Assembly (NCBI RefSeq): GCF_015207255.1
Contig: NZ_JADEXG010000060.1
Location: forward strand, 1 to 32,461
Length of the DNA stretch: 32,461 nt
Source of the DNA: Vasconcelosia minhoensis LEGE 07310
Lineage (GTDB): Bacteria; Cyanobacteriota; Cyanobacteriia; Phormidesmidales; Phormidesmidaceae
Reading direction: 5' to 3'
The notes below the pieces were generated by a model, which saw only the letters and a program-made list of their open reading frames with translations, ran no database searches and was not told where the DNA came from. The translations under genes and the position numbers were made by a program. Positions 1-7,319 of the stretch are shown one piece after another; the stretch's first letter is position 1; each line of letters begins with the position of its first letter.

Positions 1-298
1 ACAGGGTGAGAATGCCGCCGACCAGGCCAATCAGGACGCTCAAAAAAGTGCCGCAGACGGCATAGGCCAGCGTCGTCAGCGTCGCCTGACCAATCACGCC
101 AAGGAAAGCCGCATCTAGGGCGGGCGTCAGGCTAGCGCGTAAGAACTGGCCCAGCAGCGGCAGGCCGCCCCAGTTGAAGATGGCCTCCCGTCCGACCCCG
201 GCCAGCCACAGTGACCCCAGCAGCGCCCCCACCCAGGCCGCAATCCAGAGCCCTCGGCGGGGAACCGATTCAGAAAATGTTTTTAACCCTTTGAGCAC
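1..298 (-). CDS. phnE: Phosphonate/phosphite-type ABC transporter permease PhnE, N-terminal part (cut by window edge)
   Basis: About 99 codons are visible before the window edge. I chose the GTG at 298: the frame is open from there and lies 16 bases after the phnC stop. The product starts with a short basic stretch, then a hydrophobic segment (about residues 18-36), then a run holding GQATLTTLAYAVCGTFLSVL, typical of the inner-membrane permease that moves phosphonate, phosphite or phosphate with PhnC. No phnD (binding protein) lies between phnC and this gene, so it must sit further left or elsewhere. The permease fold is clear; the exact substrate is inferred from the neighbour. Confidence 0.75.
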   Translation of the reverse strand, partial: MLKGLKTFSESVPRRGLWIAAWVGALLGSLWLAGVGREAIFNWGGLPLLGQFLRASLTPALDAAFLGVIGQATLTTLAYAVCGTFLSVLIGLVGGILTL

Positions 299-314
299 AG
301 TGGTTCAGCAGCAG

Positions 315-1067
315 TCAGGCAGCCCTGTCTAAAGCATAAAGGGTCGCTAGCTGACCCGGACTGACTTCGGTGCTGGGCTGGTCAAAGTAAATCTCGCCCT
401 GGCGCAGGCCGACAACGCGATCGCAGTACCGCAGCGCCAGATCGACGTCGTGCAGGCTGACAATCAGGGTTTTGCCCTGCTGGGTAAGCCGCTGGAGATG
501 CTGCATGAGATTGTGCGATCGGGCTGGGTCAACGCTAGCTACCGGCTCATCGGCCAGAATTAGCGCCGGGTTCTGCACCAGCACCCGGGCCAGCGCCAGC
601 CGCTGCTGCTGCCCGCCCGACAGCCGCTCCGTCCGGGCGTAGAGCTTCTCAGCCAGGCCTACCTGCGCCAGGGCCTGGCGGGCCGTCTCTACCTCCTGCG
701 GCCAGACCAGAGACCCTACCGCCTTCCACAGCGGCCAGCGGCCCAGATGACCGGCATTGACGTTATGAATGGCGGCCAGATTGCCAATTAGATGGTGCTG
801 CTGATAGACCATGCCAATCTGACGCTGAACCCGACGCTGCCGTCGGGCATTTAGTCGGGATAGATTTTCGCCCAGCACCCACACCTCTCCTGAGGACGGT
901 CTCAAAGCGCCGCCAATCAGGCTCAGCAGCGTAGTCTTGCCTGCCCCGCTCGGCCCGACCAGCGCTACCCGCTCCCCCGGCTGCACCCGTAGCGAAATCT
1001 GGTTCAGCGCCAGCAGCGGCCCAAACTGGCGAGAAACCTGCTTTAACTCAAGCATAGGGATAGACAT
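315..1067 (-). CDS. phnC: Phosphonate-type ABC transporter ATP-binding protein PhnC
   Basis: 250 residues, the usual length for PhnC. Walker A GPSGAGKTT is at about residues 38-46, the ABC signature LSGGQQQR near 149, Walker B ALILADEP near 167 and the switch His in IVSLHD near 205. It would energise import of a phosphorus compound through the adjacent permease. A GAGG lies about ten bases before the ATG at 1067; a second in-frame Met five codons later is the alternative start. phnE follows after 16 bases, so the two are probably cotranscribed. The family assignment is firm; phosphonate versus phosphite or another substrate cannot be told. Confidence 0.85.
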   Translation of the reverse strand: MSIPMLELKQVSRQFGPLLALNQISLRVQPGERVALVGPSGAGKTTLLSLIGGALRPSSGEVWVLGENLSRLNARRQRRVQRQIGMVYQQHHLIGNLAAIHNVNAGHLGRWPLWKAVGSLVWPQEVETARQALAQVGLAEKLYARTERLSGGQQQRLALARVLVQNPALILADEPVASVDPARSHNLMQHLQRLTQQGKTLIVSLHDVDLALRYCDRVVGLRQGEIYFDQPSTEVSPGQLATLYALDRAA

Positions 1068-1093
1068 ATCAGGCTAAACCTCGGACCCAGACC

Positions 1094-1107
1094 CCCCAAA
1101 ATTGGGG
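1094..1107. repeat. Short inverted repeat between AI-2E gene and phnC
   Basis: CCCCAA-AA-TTGGGG forms a six-base-pair dyad in the 158-base gap between two minus-strand genes. It could be an operator, part of a weak terminator, or an interspersed C-rich repeat. No poly-T tract follows in the gene direction. Confidence 0.35.
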
Positions 1108-1225
1108 TGTAGGGGAGCGGATAGTACCCCCATTTCAGTCATGATGCTAGGCTGACCCCCCCTGAATGCAAGCATTTGAGTATTCGAAATCATTATCTGT
1201 GGAGCACTACCAAAGTTTTCTGTTC

Positions 1226-2257
1226 CTAAGATTTTTTCGAATGGGGCAACCCGCTGAGTAAAATTGCAATTCCCTGGGTCGGCGCAAACTCCTGGCAGAG
1301 CAAAACGATAAAAACCGTCATGGGAATGCCGATCAGGGCACCCGGAATGCCCCAGACCCAGCCCCAAAAGATAATTGAGACGAGGGCGACGAACGGCGAG
1401 AGCTGGAGCGACTTGCCCTGGAGTTTTGGATCGACAAAGTTGCCAAAAAAGAACTGGAGCGCCATCAGTCCCAAGAGCGTCGCAATCCCTGTCCCAATTC
1501 CCTGAGAAAGCCCCACCAGGGTAGGTGGAATGACCGCAATGATTGAGCCCAGGGTAGGCACAAAGTTCAAAACAAAGGCAACCAGCCCCCAGACAATGGC
1601 CAGATTAACGCCCAGCAGCCAGCACCACAGAACAGTCGAAATCCCGGTCAGCAGGCTGGTAAAACCCATCACGGCCAGATAGCGCCGCAGCTTACCGCTG
1701 GTGTTGCTGATCGCGTCGCTGATGCGGCGGCTAGCGCTAGCGGGAAACGCCTGCTTGAGTTTCTCCTGGTACTCGCCCACTTCTAGCAGCAGCAGCACCA
1801 GCATTGAAACCATGAGCGTGAAAAGGCTCAGGGCCGATAGCACCGACTTAGCCCCGCCTAACGCCTGCTGTGAAACCTGCTCAACCAGCCGCTGGGTTTG
1901 GGCATCTGGCTCAATCGGCAATCCCTGCGACTGGGCCCAGGACTGGATTGAAGTCCAGAGCTGATCGAGCTGCTCCAGATATTGCAGCATTTGCTCGTTG
2001 GCAATGTCAATGCTAAGGTATAGGACCCCAATGCCAATTCCCAAGATTGCCGCCAGCAGCAGCAGGACGATCGCTAGGCTCAGCCCGCGCGGCAGGCGGC
2101 GGTTCAGCCGCGCTTGCAAAGGATGAACTAATACGGCAATAAAGAAAGCAAATGCCAGGGGGACGGTAATCGACTGCGTGGCGCGCAGCGCCGCAACCAC
2201 TAGGATTACGGCAATAATCGCGGTTAAGACCGGCAGAAGCTGTTTAGGCAGTTGCAT
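1226..2257 (-). CDS. AI-2E family (PerM-type) membrane transporter
   Basis: 343 residues with paired hydrophobic helices at the N-terminus (about 7-50), a central soluble amphipathic part (about 75-130), and a C-terminal bundle of helices including the run WGLVAFVLNFVPTLGSIIAV. The NFVPTLGSII stretch and the GIPGALIGIPM segment near the end are hallmarks of the AI-2E/PerM superfamily. Members have been linked to autoinducer-2 export, Na+/H+ antiport or unknown solutes, so no substrate can be named. The small gene before it ends nine bases upstream, which suggests one transcript. The family call is firm; the function is open. Confidence 0.85.
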   Translation of the reverse strand: MQLPKQLLPVLTAIIAVILVVAALRATQSITVPLAFAFFIAVLVHPLQARLNRRLPRGLSLAIVLLLLAAILGIGIGVLYLSIDIANEQMLQYLEQLDQLWTSIQSWAQSQGLPIEPDAQTQRLVEQVSQQALGGAKSVLSALSLFTLMVSMLVLLLLEVGEYQEKLKQAFPASASRRISDAISNTSGKLRRYLAVMGFTSLLTGISTVLWCWLLGVNLAIVWGLVAFVLNFVPTLGSIIAVIPPTLVGLSQGIGTGIATLLGLMALQFFFGNFVDPKLQGKSLQLSPFVALVSIIFWGWVWGIPGALIGIPMTVFIVLLCQEFAPTQGIAILLSGLPHSKKS

Positions 2258-2266
2258 AGGCCGGGG

Positions 2267-2650
2267 TCAGTCTGCCTTCTCCTCATAGTATTCGGAGATA
2301 TTTTCATAGACTTCGGTCGGGAACTGGAGGTCTTGATAGACGTTGCAGCTATCGGGGGCATCCGGGTTAGGGCAGATAGGAAAGTCCTGATGCTGCTGCC
2401 AGTCTAAGATGCTCTCCCGCTTGGGCGGGCTGTAGCCCTTGCTTTCAACCTGCTGATAGAGTCCCTTGGCCTCGTCTGCGCTAAAATCTTTATCGTTTTG
2501 CAAATAGTCCACCAGCGTGGCTTCGTCTAAGAAGTGGCGAGCTATCATCGTAAAGGTGAGGCGGCCATAGTGGCCGATATCTTTGCCCGCGTCTAGCGCA
2601 TCGAGCAGGTGAGCCATCATCGGGCTTTGCTTGAGATCGTCAACAGCCAT
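2267..2650 (-). CDS. Conserved-looking small soluble protein of unknown function
   Basis: 127 residues, acidic, with no signal peptide or membrane segment. The N-terminal half looks helical (AHLLDALDAGKDIGHYGRL). The C-terminal half holds a CPNPDAPDSCNVY stretch, two Cys nine residues apart that could bind metal or form a disulfide. It lies nine bases ahead of the AI-2E-family gene and reads the same way, so it is probably cotranscribed. Codon use matches the backbone. I do not recognise the family. Confidence 0.7.
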   Translation of the reverse strand: MAVDDLKQSPMMAHLLDALDAGKDIGHYGRLTFTMIARHFLDEATLVDYLQNDKDFSADEAKGLYQQVESKGYSPPKRESILDWQQHQDFPICPNPDAPDSCNVYQDLQFPTEVYENISEYYEEKAD

Positions 2651-2749
2651 AGTGCGAAAAATAATTGCGAGTTGCTGCTTTGGTTATAGGGCGCGATCGC
2701 AATTTTTCCGTCTGCCCAAAGACAGCTCTTCACCCGCTTTTACCCGCTT

Positions 2750-3415
2750 TTACCAGGGCAGCTCTTCGCCGTTAGCATGCCAGAAAGTGCCGGTATTCTC
2801 TAAAGTCAGCTGATCGATCCGCTGGAGTAAATTTTTCACCGCTGCCTCCGGCGAAATGCCGCTGTCCGTATGTCCCGTCATTCGAGTGCTAACCAGACCG
2901 GGATGCAAAATTGCCACGGCAATGCCCCGGGGCTTGAGGTCGTGGGCCAGGGATTTGCCCGCCATCGAGGTCGCCGCCTTAGACATGCGATAGCCGTAGG
3001 AGCCGCCGGAGGTATTGTCGCCAATCGACCCCATGCGGCTGGTCATAATCGCCACCTTCGAGCCGTCGTGCATGAGCGGCAAAAGCGCCTGGGTCATCCG
3101 CAGCATCCCCAACGCATTCACCTCGAACTGCTGACGCATACTGTCAAAATCAAGATCGTCGAGGCTAACCCGTTCCAGAATGCCTGCATTATTGATTAGC
3201 CCGTCGATTGGGGTTCCAGCTAGTCGATGGGCCAGGGCGCTGACATCTTTTTCGGCGGTGATGTCTACCCCGTCTTCGACCTGGATGCCCAGCTGCTGGA
3301 GCGGCTCAGAGATAGAGCGGCAGACTGCGATGGCGCGATCGCCCCGCTCGGTGAGCTGGCGGCAGTACTCATAGCCGATTCCCCGATTGGCCCCGGTCAC
3401 TACATAGGTTGCCAT
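2750..3415 (-). CDS. Short-chain dehydrogenase/reductase (SDR), C-factor-like
   Basis: About 221 residues from the ATG at 3415. This start is preferred over an upstream TTG at 3433 because GGAGG (3424-3428) sits eight bases before it and the Rossmann strand follows at once. The NAD(P)-binding motif TGANRGIG is at residues 7-14, INNAG follows the fourth strand, and the catalytic Tyr and Lys are in YGYRMSK. A C-terminal HPGLVSTRMTG is typical of small single-domain SDRs. It should be a cytosolic NAD(P)H-dependent oxidoreductase; the substrate is not predictable. Confidence 0.85.
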   Translation of the reverse strand: MATYVVTGANRGIGYEYCRQLTERGDRAIAVCRSISEPLQQLGIQVEDGVDITAEKDVSALAHRLAGTPIDGLINNAGILERVSLDDLDFDSMRQQFEVNALGMLRMTQALLPLMHDGSKVAIMTSRMGSIGDNTSGGSYGYRMSKAATSMAGKSLAHDLKPRGIAVAILHPGLVSTRMTGHTDSGISPEAAVKNLLQRIDQLTLENTGTFWHANGEELPW

Positions 3416-3472
3416 TGGCATAGCCTCCGTCAATTCCTGTTTCAGGCAATTCCTGTTTTAGGATAGCGGTTA

Positions 3473-3604
3473 GACGTAGGGATAGCCCTCGGCTAGGGCC
3501 AGCGGCTTCAGCGTATCGTGCAGCTCGCCCTTGCAGAAATAGCAGCGGTTAGTCGGGTTTGAGGTGTAGTTGGGGTTGTCCATCTCGTGGGTGACGACCA
3601 TCCG
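3473..3604 (-). pseudogene. larE: larE internal fragment (about 44 codons) at left edge of island 1
   Basis: This stretch matches 12006-12137 inside the intact larE with few differences. Translated on the minus strand it gives the same peptide around MDNPNYTSNPTNRCYFCK, with two changes (Val to Met, Ser to Gly) and mostly synonymous base changes. It ends in TAA directly after TYR-Val and has no start. The pattern of synonymous change means it evolved as coding DNA before being cut off, so it is more likely a homologue from a related strain than a recent copy. AT-rich island DNA starts right after it. Confidence 0.85.
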
Positions 3605-4134
3605 ATTTGAAGGTATTAAAAACTAAATTATTCAAAACATAAATGGAACAAATTAAGATAATTATCTTTTCTTATTGTACTAGGGTGTGAAAATACTCTA
3701 AACGAAATCTAAAATTGTCACAGTTCGATTTAAGAACGATAGTTGTGGCGAAACTAAAGACAAAAGACATCGCAGGTCAAGTGTAGAGATGGATTGAAGC
3801 TATTCAACTCTAAAATTTTTGCATTTACTTTATAAATCCTTCATGTTATCTTCATGTCTAGCGATTGGCGATTTACTTTGCCATTTTGTGACTGATTTAG
3901 TTGTTTTACTGTTTTCTGATAGCTGTCAAGATTGGCACAAGTGAAACCGAAATTTGTTGTATATCTCCACACAAAGGTATTGTAGTGCGCGCAACAAACA
4001 AACAGCTAGTGAAGTTTTACCCTCTCATTTCTCTCCTTTTTTTTGAAGCTACTTCTAGCTACAATAATTTCGTTCGGTTTGATACAGAAGCTGTTTTCAC
4101 TCAGATGTCAGATGAGGATAGATTGATCGCCTAA
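3605..4134. other. AT-rich gene-poor stretch at the start of island 1
   Basis: Strikingly richer in A+T than the DNA on either side of the island. It holds a perfect 14-base palindrome AAGATAATTATCTT at 3655-3668. The only sizeable frame (from a TTG at 3901) has no ribosome binding site and no recognisable domain. It may carry the promoter of the following peptide gene; I cannot point to a definite -35/-10 pair. Confidence 0.5.
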
Positions 4135-4151
4135 CTCATCTCTGAGATGAG
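4135..4151 (+). promoter_or_regulatory. Perfect 17-base dyad upstream of the peptide gene
   Basis: CTCATCTC-T-GAGATGAG is an eight-base arm repeated in inverse order around a single T, ending 45 bases before the start codon at 4197. The placement in a leader or promoter region suggests an operator or a hairpin in the 5' leader. There is no T-run after it, so a terminator is unlikely. Confidence 0.45.
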
Positions 4152-4196
4152 CCTAGTCAATCGAACACAGAAAAAAAGAAAACGAAGGAACGTAAA

Positions 4197-4457
4197 ATGA
4201 AAAATTCAGTTTGTTTTGAACCCATCAATGTTGAAGATGAGCAGTACACTAGCGGCGGAGCTATAGGAGCTGGGAGAGGCGTCATAACTTCTTTCGCGGT
4301 TGATGCCGCTAATATAATGGGTACCGGAAGGACTAACTTTCGCACGAGTGCGTATAGAACCCTTGCATTCGCTGGGATAGGTGCAGCCTATGGGCTTGCT
4401 GGTGCCGGACCAGGTGGAGCACTTGCTGGCGCAGCTTTGAGCAGCCCGGAAAAGTAG
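4197..4457 (+). CDS. Candidate double-glycine-leader peptide precursor (class II bacteriocin/microcin-like)
   Basis: 86 residues; AAGGA lies eight bases before the ATG. The first 21 residues look like a C39-type leader: a hydrophobic/acidic pattern (PINVEDEQYTSGG) ending in Gly-Gly at positions 20-21, followed by Ala. The predicted core of 65 residues starts AIGAGRG, and its C-terminal half is a Gly/Ala-rich hydrophobic stretch with GxxxG spacing (AGIGAAYGLAGAGPGG), as in pore-forming or two-peptide bacteriocins. A C39-peptidase exporter is encoded 3.3 kb downstream on the same strand. No homologue is recognised by name; the function is inferred from architecture and context. Confidence 0.65.
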   Translation: MKNSVCFEPINVEDEQYTSGGAIGAGRGVITSFAVDAANIMGTGRTNFRTSAYRTLAFAGIGAAYGLAGAGPGGALAGAALSSPEK

Positions 4458-4466
4458 GATAGTGAT

Positions 4467-4490
4467 GCCGCTGAGTGCGAACTCGGCGGC
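4467..4490 (+). terminator. Strong hairpin with GNRA-type loop after the peptide gene
   Basis: GCCGCTGAGT pairs with ACTCGGCGGC (one G-T pair) around the tetraloop GCGA, ten bases after the peptide stop codon. A T-containing stretch (GATTCTCGTTT) follows, though not a clean T-run. It probably works as a partial terminator or as a 3' stabiliser that keeps precursor mRNA in excess over the downstream genes. Confidence 0.5.
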
Positions 4491-4726
4491 GATTCTCGTT
4501 TAACCTCTAAGGTAGTTGATGCAGATAACTGTCACAGGAAATTAGTTTCTTCCAAGTTTTAACATACATGCTCAACCAGCATATCTCTTTTTCCCTGCTC
4601 AGTTTCGTATGATCAGGGTTTAGGGAGTCGCCGTTTAATCACGTACCACCCATATCGCTCAATATTTCGAAAACGCTTGGTTTGATAGGTATTCTATTTG
4701 AACGCAAGCCCCTTAGGTCATTCTTT

Positions 4727-5068
4727 ATGTACTCATATCAGGTCTCAATGGTCGCAGCACTGTATGGGCTCTTTACTGGAGTCACTTGCGCAATAGCAGT
4801 TGTAGCTTTTCGCTCAGCCCAAAGTGGACTAGGCATTCTAAAGAACGTGCGTTTTGTAGCTTTATCAGGTCTGCTTACAGGTTTGTTTTTTGGATTAAGT
4901 GCCTATCCTATGTATGCGAGAGGTAAAATTTCAGAAGAACAGATTACAGCCTATCTAGCCGGCTTGGGATTATGCTTGTCTATAGGTTCTATTGCTTTTC
5001 AGCTACTTTACGCAGTTATCCATAAGGTTCGAGAGGTCGAATACGATGTCTCGGATCGCTCGGAATAA
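4727..5068 (+). CDS. Small four-helix membrane protein, copy 1 (candidate immunity or accessory protein)
   Basis: 113 residues from the ATG at 4727. A TTG at 4682 would extend it, but the ATG gives exactly the length of its paralogue at 6955-7296 and has AGG upstream. Four hydrophobic segments are visible (about residues 5-27, 40-60, 72-90 and a weaker one), and it ends in a charged tail after HKVR. The paralogue shares the spacing of the helices, the (L/F)FGL stretch and the terminal HKVR. Small multi-helix membrane proteins beside bacteriocin genes often give self-immunity, so that is a plausible role, but it is inference. Each copy precedes a subtilisin-like gene. Confidence 0.7.
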   Translation: MYSYQVSMVAALYGLFTGVTCAIAVVAFRSAQSGLGILKNVRFVALSGLLTGLFFGLSAYPMYARGKISEEQITAYLAGLGLCLSIGSIAFQLLYAVIHKVREVEYDVSDRSE

Positions 5069-5520
5069 TAGGCGTTAGAAAGCTAGACCCTGGATGGAGC
5101 TAACTGCTGCTCTTTATACTTAACTTAGATGCTTGGAGGCGTTTAAGATGATTAGTGAACACTTTTATGTCTGATGAAAACATAAGTATGATTTTTGTCA
5201 TGGGTGTAGGGTTTGTTAGTATTTCTGCGATAGCCACCTCGTCTGGTTTTCCTGGCTCGTCGCTTGAGTGAATCTGATAATAATAATGCTGGAAATATAG
5301 CCGAGAGGAAACCCTTCTTTCTTCACGCACATTAGTTAGCGCGCTTTTTACAACATCTGTCTCTCTTGTTTTTAAGATGACTTCTACGGAAATTAGGTAG
5401 TTAGAATCGAGAATTTATTAAGTGATTCAACTTGATATCAGAAAGCCTGGTGCTCAGACTATTTCTAATAAAAAAGCTGAATAAACTATTTCATCCTTGA
5501 TCCTTAGGAGGCTTAAGCAG
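5069..5520. other. 452-base AT-rich gap between membrane protein and subtilisin-like gene
   Basis: No convincing long gene. It includes one possible 34-codon ORF (5167-5271), listed separately. The last 15 bases carry the AGGAGG (5506-5511) that sets the start of the next gene. Promoter elements for the downstream gene may lie here but are not clear. Confidence 0.5.
5167..5271 (+). CDS. Possible 34-residue membrane peptide
   Basis: ATG-initiated; begins MSDENISMIFVMGVGFVSIS, so a short acidic N-terminus is followed by one hydrophobic segment and a Ser/Gly-rich tail. There is no good Shine-Dalgarno sequence. It lies between two genes of the cassette on the same strand, so a small leaderless peptide is conceivable, but an ORF this short in AT-rich DNA can arise by chance. 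Confidence 0.2.
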   Translation: MSDENISMIFVMGVGFVSISAIATSSGFPGSSLE

Positions 5521-6930
5521 ATGTATTTGTCAAGAGCAGAAGACAATAAGCTCCTAGACCCAAAATTTTTGAGAGGAGTGTTTGATATAACGGGAGAAGG
5601 TATTAAACTAGGTATAGTGTCTACTAGTTTTGGAGCTTCTTCTGATGTGAAAGAAAATGTCACAGATCAGAAGTTGTCAAGCGTCAAGGTTTTGAAAGAT
5701 ATACCGAGTGAGTCTGTGTATGCCACAGGCGAGGGAAGGGCTCTAGCTCAACTAGTGTACAAGGTCGCCCCAGGTAGTGAAATTCTCTTTCACACGGGAG
5801 TTAGTGGTAGTGGCAGCAGTCTAAGTGACCTAAACGAGTCTAGCTTCATCACTGCTGTACGTGAACTACAGAAAGCGGGTGCCGACATTATCTTCGATGA
5901 TATAGCAGGCTTATCGCCTCCTCTGTTCGAAGATGGAGAGGCAGTAGAGGCCATTGATGATGCAGTGGCTGATGGTATCGTCTACCTAACGGCTGCTGGT
6001 AACAACGGAACGATCACATATGAGGATGAATATCGTCCAAGCAAAGAATTTGAGTTAGATAACGTAATTTTTCAGGCTCATGATTTCGACCCAACTGATC
6101 GCGTAGATCTATTTCAAGACATCGTAGCTGGTGAGAATGGAGCACTGTTGAAGCCGTTATTATCCTGGGATTCCTCGACCAGAGAAGAAAGTTCAGAACT
6201 TTTTCTCTTCGTGTTAGACAGTCCTGAACTTCCTACCGAAAGTAATATCGTAAATATTTCGACTATACCTTCTAAAGAAACTGTCGAAGAAGCTGTCACA
6301 ACTCAGTTGTACAGCGCTGCTCCCAATCAGAAGCTTTATTATACTATTGGTCATGTAGTCAATGAGAACAAGAAACCTCCTAGCCTTATTAAGTGGGTGA
6401 GTGCCGCCAATGGGTCAGATAGAAGCGTCGAGTATGAGTATATTGATCCTCTTCTAGGGCTGCCTACCGTGTATGGTCCAGCAAATTCTGATGCCGCTAT
6501 TACTGTTGGTTCTGCCAGTGATGACGGAACTGAGTACGATAGCTTTGCCAGTCGAGGCGGTGTTCCGATTCTCTTCGATGAGATGGGTAACCCTCTACCA
6601 AAACCCATCATTAGGAGAAAACCTGACGTAATCGGCCCGGACAATGTGACGACAGCTTTCCCGGAAGGTAGCCCGTTTAATCCTTTCGTCGGCACATCAG
6701 CCGCCGTTGCGAATGTCGCTGGTGTAGCCGCCCTGATGGAACAAGCAGCGGGCGGCCCGGACGTGCTATCTCCCGAAGTCATCAAAACAATTTTGGGCGC
6801 AACCGACAAACCTGTCGAACCCGCGCCAGGCTTGCCCCCCTCAGCAGGACTCGTACAGCCAGACTTAGCCATTCTAGGCGCTAAAGTAACAGGCCAAATA
6901 GCCTCAATATTTCCAAATTCACTAGCTTAG
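5521..6930 (+). CDS. Subtilisin-fold (S8-like) protein with altered Asp and His motifs
   Basis: 469 residues from the ATG at 5521, nine bases after a perfect AGGAGG; an upstream TTG at 5497 lies before that ribosome site and is rejected. The order of S8 landmarks is kept: first strand IKLGIVSTSFG (Thr where the catalytic Asp is expected), the helix normally led by His-Gly-Thr reads TGEGRALAQLV (Glu at the His place), the oxyanion Asn is present in LTAAGNNG, and the Ser motif is FVGTSAAVANVAGVAALM (Ser kept, the usual Pro-His replaced by Ala-Asn). About 140 residues separate the oxyanion and Ser regions. No signal peptide. Subtilisin-like proteins with a DEGR-type motif in place of His-Gly-Thr occur in cyanobacteria; this one may be a pseudo-protease or use other chemistry. 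It lies inside the peptide-export cassette. Confidence 0.7.
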   Translation: MYLSRAEDNKLLDPKFLRGVFDITGEGIKLGIVSTSFGASSDVKENVTDQKLSSVKVLKDIPSESVYATGEGRALAQLVYKVAPGSEILFHTGVSGSGSSLSDLNESSFITAVRELQKAGADIIFDDIAGLSPPLFEDGEAVEAIDDAVADGIVYLTAAGNNGTITYEDEYRPSKEFELDNVIFQAHDFDPTDRVDLFQDIVAGENGALLKPLLSWDSSTREESSELFLFVLDSPELPTESNIVNISTIPSKETVEEAVTTQLYSAAPNQKLYYTIGHVVNENKKPPSLIKWVSAANGSDRSVEYEYIDPLLGLPTVYGPANSDAAITVGSASDDGTEYDSFASRGGVPILFDEMGNPLPKPIIRRKPDVIGPDNVTTAFPEGSPFNPFVGTSAAVANVAGVAALMEQAAGGPDVLSPEVIKTILGATDKPVEPAPGLPPSAGLVQPDLAILGAKVTGQIASIFPNSLA

Positions 6931-6963
6931 CTACCCAACAAACGCTCAAAAGTTATGCCGTTG
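6875..6963 (+). repeat. Direct repeat, copy A (end of subtilisin-like gene plus start of next gene)
   Basis: Matches 7655-7749 with scattered differences and a small length change. It covers the last codons of the subtilisin-like gene (GAKVTGQIASIFPNSLA), the spacer, and the first three codons of the next ORF. In copy B the same bases are codons of the C39 exporter, so the duplication reached into that gene. Confidence 0.85.
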
Positions 6964-7296
6964 ATTTCTCAATCAGATATAGTTATCTCAGTCTTGTCTG
7001 GCTTTCTAGCAGGTGCAATCTTTAGTATTTTAGACAACATGGTTATGTTCTTAGTAGAAAGGAAAACGGAAATCGGTCTAGCGGTTTTTGTACGTGGCTT
7101 TATTTTTCTGGGCTCAGCTATAGGTCTTTTATTTGGCCTGATAGGTGGGACACTAATTTCAACTGGTTTACTCCCAAAAGCTCAGATTAGCAATTTTATG
7201 TTCAGCCAGGGGGTTACATTGTCTTTGATAGGACTTTTTATTGGAATAGGAAAATTTTTCTTTCATAAAGTACGGAATCCTCAGGATTCTGATTAG
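6955..7296 (+). CDS. Small four-helix membrane protein, copy 2
   Basis: 113 residues, the same length as the protein at 4727-5068. Hydrophobic segments lie at about residues 8-30, 42-70 and 80-103, and it ends HKVRNPQDSD. It aligns along its length with copy 1, best over the FLGSAIGLLFGL and SLIGLFIGIG regions and the terminal HKVR. The first three codons lie inside the direct repeat, where the other repeat copy encodes part of the C39 exporter, so its start codon may have been recruited. Candidate immunity or accessory protein. Confidence 0.7.
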   Translation: MPLISQSDIVISVLSGFLAGAIFSILDNMVMFLVERKTEIGLAVFVRGFIFLGSAIGLLFGLIGGTLISTGLLPKAQISNFMFSQGVTLSLIGLFIGIGKFFFHKVRNPQDSD

Positions 7297-7319
7297 CGCA
7301 TGATGGCTAAGCCAAGGCT

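Noticed and set aside
1074-1367. Minus-strand 97-codon frame before phnC
   Set aside because: It overlaps the end of the AI-2E gene in another frame, has no ribosome site and reads as low-complexity translation of C-rich spacer.
3901-4134. 77-codon TTG-started frame in the AT-rich start of island 1
   Set aside because: No ribosome binding site, no domain, and long frames arise easily in this DNA; it also runs up to the dyad of the next gene.
4458-4559. In-frame continuation after the precursor stop, with another Gly-Gly (CELGG)
   Set aside because: No start codon, and it covers the hairpin at 4467-4490. Readthrough is not supported by anything visible.
5100-5330. Minus-strand 76-codon frame
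   Set aside because: No ribosome site or domain, and it is antisense to the cassette direction.
6351-6872. 173-codon minus-strand frame inside the subtilisin-like gene
   Set aside because: Shadow of the real gene, whose S8 motifs run through the same bases.
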